The notes beneath the pieces were generated by a model that was given only the letters and a program-made list of their open reading frames with translations, was not told the DNA's origin and did no database searches. This document shows positions 58,958-64,000 of a stretch of DNA of 64,000 nucleotides, in pieces. A program made the translations under genes and the position numbers. Position 1 is the stretch's first letter. Every line of letters begins with the position of its first letter. This stretch comes from Zygaena filipendulae. Taxonomy: Eukaryota; Arthropoda; Insecta; Lepidoptera; Zygaenidae. The stretch lies in assembly GCA_907165275.2 (NCBI GenBank), contig OU015654.1, positions 3,551,501-3,615,500 of the forward strand, read 5' to 3'.

Positions 58958-59983
58958 ATGGAGCGGCGACGTCATTTAAGCAGGGAAGAAATGCTCAGAG
59001 CCGTGGGAATGATAGAAGCTGGTTCCCGGCAACGTACTGTGGCTTTAGCTCTGAATACAAGTCAGAGTGTTATCAGTCGACATTGGACACGTTACCGAAG
59101 CACTGGTACCGTGGCTGAGCGCCATGGAGGACGGTATCGCTGCACCACACGGAGACAAGACCGATACATTCAAATCTTAACTCGAAGAGCTCCAACAATA
59201 ACCGCCATGATGTTAGCCGTGAGGCTTCATCACTCTTCAGGGAACTTAATTAGCGACCAAACAGTCAGAAACCGCTTGCATGAAGTGAACCTTCATTCCC
59301 GAAGACCGCTACGGGTACCACCTATAGCAATGCACAATCGTAGGATTCGATATCAATGGGCTCTTGAACACAGAAATTGGGCAGAAGAACAATGGCGTTT
59401 CGTGTGCTTTTCTGATGAGTCTCGTTTTGGTATGAGACCGGATACAAGACGTATACGACACTGGAGAACCCCTGGACGCCAACAGCGATTAAAATCCTGC
59501 CAGGAAGTCCATCCTTATAGTGGTGGAACCATCATGGTATGGGCGGGTATTTGGATCGGCGGAAGAACTGAGTTGATTTGGATCAGAGGCAACCTCAACG
59601 CTCAAATTTATGCTGAGACGATTGTATCAGACGTCATCGTTCCTCTACAAGTGCAAATCGGTCCCTTATTTCAGTTAATGCATGATAATGCACGACCGCA
59701 CACCGCAAGAGTTGTAAGACAGACTCTCGCCGCAGCTAACATCAATGTCCTGCCCTGGCCTGCTCAGTCGCCAGACTTGAACCCGATTGAGCATGCATGG
59801 GATATGCTACAGAGAAGAGCTCTGCCGAATATGGAGGGTATCCAGTCGCAAGAAGACCTTTTTTTGTTGTTGCAACGAACATGGGCGGCCATTCCACAGC
59901 GTGATTTGGATGAACTCATTTTGAGTATGCCAAACCGATGTTCTTGTGTTGTTAGTGTTCGCGGTAGAAACACGGATTATTAA
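58958..59983 (+). CDS. Tc1-family DD34E transposase, full length
   Basis: It cuts and reinserts its own element at TA sites, acting in the nucleus on the 27-bp ends. The chosen start (ATG at 58958, MERRRHLSREEM) gives 341 residues, the usual Tc1 length. The frame is open 34 codons further up, but that part has no family features. Residues 1-60 form the first helix-turn-helix (HLSREEMLRAVGMIEAG, TSQSVISRHWTRY). A basic GRPR-like GGRYR follows at 57-61, and a second helix-turn-helix spans about 65-118. The catalytic triad is D153 (FSDESRF), D243 (MHDNARPH) and E278 (SPDLNPIEHAWD), with exactly 34 residues between the last two. All hallmark motifs are present and there are no frameshifts or stops. 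It stands alone within its TIRs; expression would need an internal or flanking promoter, which was not identified. The only alternative is the longer 375-residue start at 58856. Confidence 0.95.
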   Translation: MERRRHLSREEMLRAVGMIEAGSRQRTVALALNTSQSVISRHWTRYRSTGTVAERHGGRYRCTTRRQDRYIQILTRRAPTITAMMLAVRLHHSSGNLISDQTVRNRLHEVNLHSRRPLRVPPIAMHNRRIRYQWALEHRNWAEEQWRFVCFSDESRFGMRPDTRRIRHWRTPGRQQRLKSCQEVHPYSGGTIMVWAGIWIGGRTELIWIRGNLNAQIYAETIVSDVIVPLQVQIGPLFQLMHDNARPHTARVVRQTLAAANINVLPWPAQSPDLNPIEHAWDMLQRRALPNMEGIQSQEDLFLLLQRTWAAIPQRDLDELILSMPNRCSCVVSVRGRNTDY

Positions 59984-59998
59984 TTGTTTAAGTTACCC

Positions 59999-60004
59999 AA
60001 TAAA
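59999..60004 (+). terminator. Polyadenylation signal of the transposase gene
   Basis: AATAAA lies 15 bases after the TAA stop, inside the element, so the transcript can end before the right TIR. Confidence 0.75.
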
Positions 60005-60226
60005 ATTTTAAAGAAAACTGTTATTTCAGTCTTTTTTTCGAACTTTAATGTTAGTGGTTCAAATGTCAAAAATCCCTTTATTAGGAAAATGGCAAATTTC
60101 TTTATTAATGCAAAGGTGACTTTGGTTTATCGTTACTGTGACAAACGAAAACACTTTATTTGATGAATCCTTAAAGAAAATTTTAATTAATATCAATCAG
60201 GAGAAAAGTTATTGCAAAAATATATG

Positions 60227-60253
60227 TTGATCCCTAGACACTTTTGATGTGTG
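60227..60253 (-). repeat. Right terminal inverted repeat of the Tc1 element
   Basis: 27 bp, exact inverse of 58696-58722, followed by TA at 60254-60255. Confidence 0.95.
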
Positions 60254-60255
60254 TA

Positions 60256-62062
60256 GATTCGTTTGACATATTTATTTAACATCCTGTAACGTGAGCCACA
60301 GTATCATAATAATTATTATTATGTTTCTAAACAAATTACAGTGAAAGTTTAACCCAAATAAATCTTTTAACATATTATAGTCCTAATGTCCTGTAATTAA
60401 TTCCAAACATGTCTAATTTCCCTTGATACCTAGATTTCCTGAGGCAGCCGAGCAACGTTCTTCCCAAATTAGGGTTGGAAAATCTTTGTTACGTATTTAA
60501 ATTATTCTGTATCCTAGATTTAAAAGGTGGAGTAATACTACAGCAGAGTAGAGCAGAGTAGTTGTAGAGTTTTATTTACGTTGTAATTAGTTGAATTTAA
60601 AGTTTAGTGAGACATTAACACTAGTCTATAGCAGCTCACTCACAGTTAGTTCATTCGTCGAGACCGGTCCAACGACGTATTTCGGACTCAGTCGCATTAA
60701 TGGTAACATTTTTTAATCGTCTTACCAACACCCAAAAGCCCAATGTAGCTATTATTTTTTCTGTATTCTATAGCTTCATCGTAATGATTTTAATAATACA
60801 TGGGTACTAGGTAATGAGTAATTACATAATACCTAAATATTCTAGATTTGATACGTACATCTTTATTTGTTAATTCTTATAGCTTTCATTTACTTATTTC
60901 ATATGTGGGATAATTTTATGTGTATTCTACTTTTGTCATATCTAGTTATTAACAAAGATTTTATATCTTAGTTACCAATGCCTTTCTTTGTAAACTTGTA
61001 TGGAGATTCTGTAACTGTGTGAATAATATTTCACTTCACTTTTGCCTTGAATCCACGTTGCGCTAATTTTTTTTAATATTGTGATAATAGTTCTTTGGAA
61101 TCGGCTTTGTATCTGTGAAATTTCTAGTTAATGAGTCTAATTTTGAATGTATCCGCGATAAATAGAATAAAATTATAACATTCTAGCTACAAATGCATGT
61201 GAATTCCACGTGCATTATTTTAACGAAATAGTGATGCATTGTGAAGTGAATGTTATTGTTACCTATTTGCCGCATAACTACCTCCTTACTTTAATAATGG
61301 ATAGGTACTCGTACCTACCTACTTAATAAATTATTATACTTAAGTATTCTACCTACCGCTCACTACTTTTTGTTATAATTATGTTCGTATATTCTCATGT
61401 AAGTGATTGTACTGATCTTTTGAGGATAATAAAGATTCTTAAAGATTCTTAAACCACATATAGTGACGCATTTGATGTCACGAATTTTGGCGCACCGCAG
61501 TTTACAAAAAAAATTTACAATAATAGAAGTTCCCGAGAGAAATCGGTAATTAACCGTAATAGAACCAGTGGAGATTTCTAATAGGTAAAATAAAACAAAA
61601 TCAAATAAAGATACCCGCAGTGATAATAATAAATTAGATTAAAAAAGGTAGAACCTTCACATAGCAATAAATGTCATTGGATAACGTTTCACAATGGGCA
61701 TACAATTTTTTAATTTAATTGAAACGAAAGTAACAATACAACGAAGGGTTGGAACGTGATTTCGCATAGTATAATATTATAAATCACACTGAAAACAGTC
61801 TGCTTTTTATGCGACCTTTTTCCAAATGGAACCAATTTTTATGTACCTATGTCCTACATGTAGGTACCTACTTGGTATCTACAAATTTCAGGCGAAAATG
61901 GTCCGACTTCGATCCGTGCGATAGTCCGCTCAATAATTTTTTTATTTTAATTAGCCCTGTAAAAAAGTCAATTATGTTTTTTTCATTAAATTTAGTTTAA
62001 ATACACTTTACCTATTTTGTGGGTTGTAGATAAATAAATTATTTCTATTTCTAATTGTAAAG
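60256..62062. other. Unannotated gap
   Basis: AT-rich. 60640-60710 has a locally GC-rich, promoter-like spot (CACAGTTAG initiator-like, AGACCGGTCCAACGACG) before an ATG at 60701 that opens only 36 codons. AAAGATTCTT is tandemly repeated near 61432. No gene supported. Confidence 0.4.
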
Positions 62063-62252
62063 AATGGGCTAGTCGACTAAAATTTTTTTGTGACGTCACT
62101 ATCCGGTGCAGTTTGAATGCGGGCTTATAGCAGTTACTGATGTCACGAGCCCTCACCCTAAACTTTTATGCGCTACATCTATGTATATTTTCATTAATAT
62201 GAAAAATCGAAAAATACGTGTCGATAATTTTTTATTTTCTAACTGAAATTGA
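62063..62252. mobile_element. MITE family J, partial copy
   Basis: AATGGGCTAGTCGACTAAAA, TGACGTCACTATCCGGTGCA, CTGATGTCACGAGCCCTCAC, CTTTTATGCGCTACATCTAT, AAAAATACGTGTCGATAATT. The left inner arm is deleted and the right outer end is missing. It sits about 90 bp from the full copy that follows. Confidence 0.65.
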
Positions 62253-62341
62253 CTTGTATATGTGAATTTTATAACTATTTTTTTTCCATAAATAATAATA
62301 AATTAAAATGTACTATGCTCCAACTTTAAGTTTGTATGTAG

Positions 62342-62672
62342 AATAGGCTAGTTTCCTGGGTAAAAAAATCAAAATTCTATTTAGTCCATCAGTTAGATAA
62401 TAAAAAAATAAAAGACACGTATTTTTTGCTTTTTTAAAATAATGGAAATATGCATAGATAAAGCGCATTAAAGTTTAGGGTGGGGGACTCGTGATGTCAC
62501 AGCTCGCTATAACGTGCGAACAAACTGTAGCGAGGCGTGACGTCATGTGAAATTTCGACTTGATATATCTCCGTTATTTTTTGGTTACATAAAAAAAAAA
62601 AAATACGTGTCCAATATTTTTTAATAATCTACAAAACGGACTAAAAAAGAAAATTTAGGAAACTAGCCTATT
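62342..62672. mobile_element. MITE family J with TGACGTCA palindromes, copy 2
   Basis: 331 bp. Ends AATAGGCTAGTTTCCT and AGGAAACTAGCCTATT are a perfect 16-bp inverted pair. Inner pairs ACACGTATTTTTTGC and AAAAATACGTGT flank GTGATGTCAC (62491) and TGACGTCA (62538). The size matches 30124-30453. Confidence 0.8.
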
Positions 62673-64000
62673 GTTTTGGCAAGCAAATATAAATTTCGCC
62701 ATTAAACTGCTGCTGTGTCCGGGGAAGTTAATAAAATTGGACAGTCGCTGACAAATGTGCTGCTCCCCCCTCCCCTCTGGCTAGTCCCATCTTAATGCAA
62801 GATAAGCCAGGAGTAGTACGCCATCTATTCATTCATACCTATAGTATGTGCAACAGAAAGGGAGACATATAAAAAGCATTGGAAAATAGTTATTTGTGCA
62901 ACAAGAGAGCAAAGTAGTTTTTTGCTGAGAGTGCTGATTTTGAATCCTGAGCAAGCGAAGGATTCAACGATTGAATCACGAGCGTAGCGAGTTCAATAAA
63001 TTCAATAAATTACATTAAAAGACATAGTTATCTTTTTGCAAAATTTCTTTAGTTAGTACAAATTTCCGAACGTGTTTGTCTTTGAGGTCGAATTCAAAAT
63101 CGGAACTTCGAAAGGGCTGGTCTTTGTCTCTCTCTCTTTCTAATGGCGGGAAAGAGATCGAATGTAAATGTTTCGAATTGTATAATTACCCCAAGGCTGA
63201 ATAAGATATTCGCGGCTTTTTGAAAACAAAAATTAAAAGTTACTTTGTCTCACTCAGTGAGCAAAATCGCATTTTGCTCACTGATTTCAGGCAGCAAAAC
63301 CTACATGTTTGAGCTACTGAAGTGAAAATTTACTTTTGATCATTTTGAGAAACATGGGTCAGCGCCAATCTTGAAGAAAATTACCATTGTTTTACTAGGT
63401 GTGAGATATCAATGAAAATTACTCAGAAGGAAATATTTTTCTATGTCATAATATAGTTATTGCACGAAATATAAAATCCAACGCAGACATCAGTTAGAAG
63501 GAGATCCACAGCATGGAGATAACGAAGATGACCGGGGACACTTGAGGTGCGTCAGAATTTGGACGGTACCTACTGTATCGCATTAGCAATACAGTATTTT
63601 ATTTAGTGACATTAAAAACTTGAGCTGTAGAAACTCCACCTGATTGCGCTGTTCTTGTACAAGGGCATCATAGTCGCAAATGTGAAAACGGGCAGATTTC
63701 ATTGCTCGCAAATGCAGCAGCAAGAAAGGTCAGTAATTTTGAAATTGTGCTCCTTAATTATAGTCGACATAGTATAGGTACATGGTCTAGTGCTAACTGT
63801 CTGGAGCTTCGTCCGCATGCAGTGAAAGTTGGCAAGCTATCGTAGTCTGTATGATTCACGCAATCGATCTGGGCAATGCGTACGAAGAACGAACCGTACA
63901 CCGCGCCGTACGGACCCCACGAGCAAATTGCACGGCGGGGCTTGGCGTACCGACAACTTCGTCCGTAAATCAACCTTAATCTTTTTAGTTTTAACGGCCA
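62673..64000. other. Gap ending in a GC-rich patch
   Basis: 62935-63005 has a TTTTGAATCCTGAGCAAGCG then AGCGTAGCGAGTTCAATAAA stretch that looks repetitive. 63758-63973 is GC-rich and open on the minus strand for 71 codons; it is cut close to the window end. No family recognised. Confidence 0.35.

Larger units (their letters stand above)
58696..60253 (+). mobile_element. Intact Tc1-type DNA transposon
   Basis: 1,558 bp, flanked by TA at 58694-58695 and 60254-60255. The terminal inverted repeats are 27 bp and perfect: left 58696-58722 begins CACACATCAAAAGTG and ends GGGATCAA; right is 60227-60253. It encloses a complete DD34E transposase (58958-59983) with a polyadenylation signal after it. 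Perfect ends and an unbroken gene indicate recent activity. TIRs starting CACAC rather than the usual CAGT are noteworthy. The nearest downstream repeat copies differ, so no second copy of this element is seen in the window. Confidence 0.95.

Noticed and set aside
1..64000. CRISPR arrays, operons or prokaryotic mobile elements
   Set aside because: No regularly spaced direct repeats, ribosome binding sites or tightly packed genes; all features are eukaryotic in style.

Overview
The window looks like AT-rich, gene-poor nuclear DNA from a moth or butterfly (Lepidoptera). The inference rests on repeats: more than 20 copies of a short dispersed repeat built around CCGCGGTTTCACCCGCG and GGAATTCCCGCGGGA blocks, tRNA-headed SINEs ending in a TTA/TAA tail, LINE tails ending in AATAAATAAATA, and tails carrying AACCGACTTCCAAAAAG. 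These are familiar in lepidopteran genomes. Nothing bacterial or viral was recognised, and there is no rRNA, functional tRNA or CRISPR array.

Only one complete protein gene is convincing. It is a full-length Tc1-type (DD34E) transposase at 58958-59983, inside an intact element (58696-60253) with perfect 27-bp terminal inverted repeats and a TA target duplication. Two host-gene fragments are plausible. At 51826-51901 there is a short first coding exon for a secreted protein: signal peptide, GTGAGT splice donor, and a TATA box and FTZ-F1-like site upstream. At 22549-22831 there is an exon-like island with a membrane segment and a tail resembling the C-terminal part of insect gustatory receptors. 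Neither gene can be completed within the window.

Layout: 1-9.4 kb is almost featureless apart from one MITE. 9.4-13.7 kb holds short repeats. 15.8-21.9 kb is a dense repeat nest: a SINE, a MITE split by a later insertion, a 1.3-kb composite with 169-bp fold-back arms, a 2 x 270-bp tandem repeat and poly-A, and another fold-back element at 20.6-21.5 kb. 22-29 kb holds the receptor-like exon, two MITEs and a perfect 27-bp hairpin. 29-38 kb carries scattered repeats and a second, inverted copy of the 20.6-kb element. 38.9-40.4 kb is a decayed pogo-like transposon whose right-hand TA site was hit by a MITE, and that MITE family recurs at 43.1 and 49.2 kb. 50.5-58.3 kb has the promoter-exon, a hairpin element, tandem dispersed repeats and LINE tails. 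58.7-60.3 kb is the Tc1 element. The remainder has two copies of a MITE carrying TGACGTCA palindromes and ends in an unexplained GC-rich patch.

The components are mostly parasitic DNA that does not act as a pathway. Transposases of the Tc1/pogo type are the kind that could have mobilised the TA-flanked MITEs, but no TIR match between them was seen. Assignments are from reading by eye, repeat ends are usually good to about 10 bp, and repeat class names are tentative unless structure is stated.
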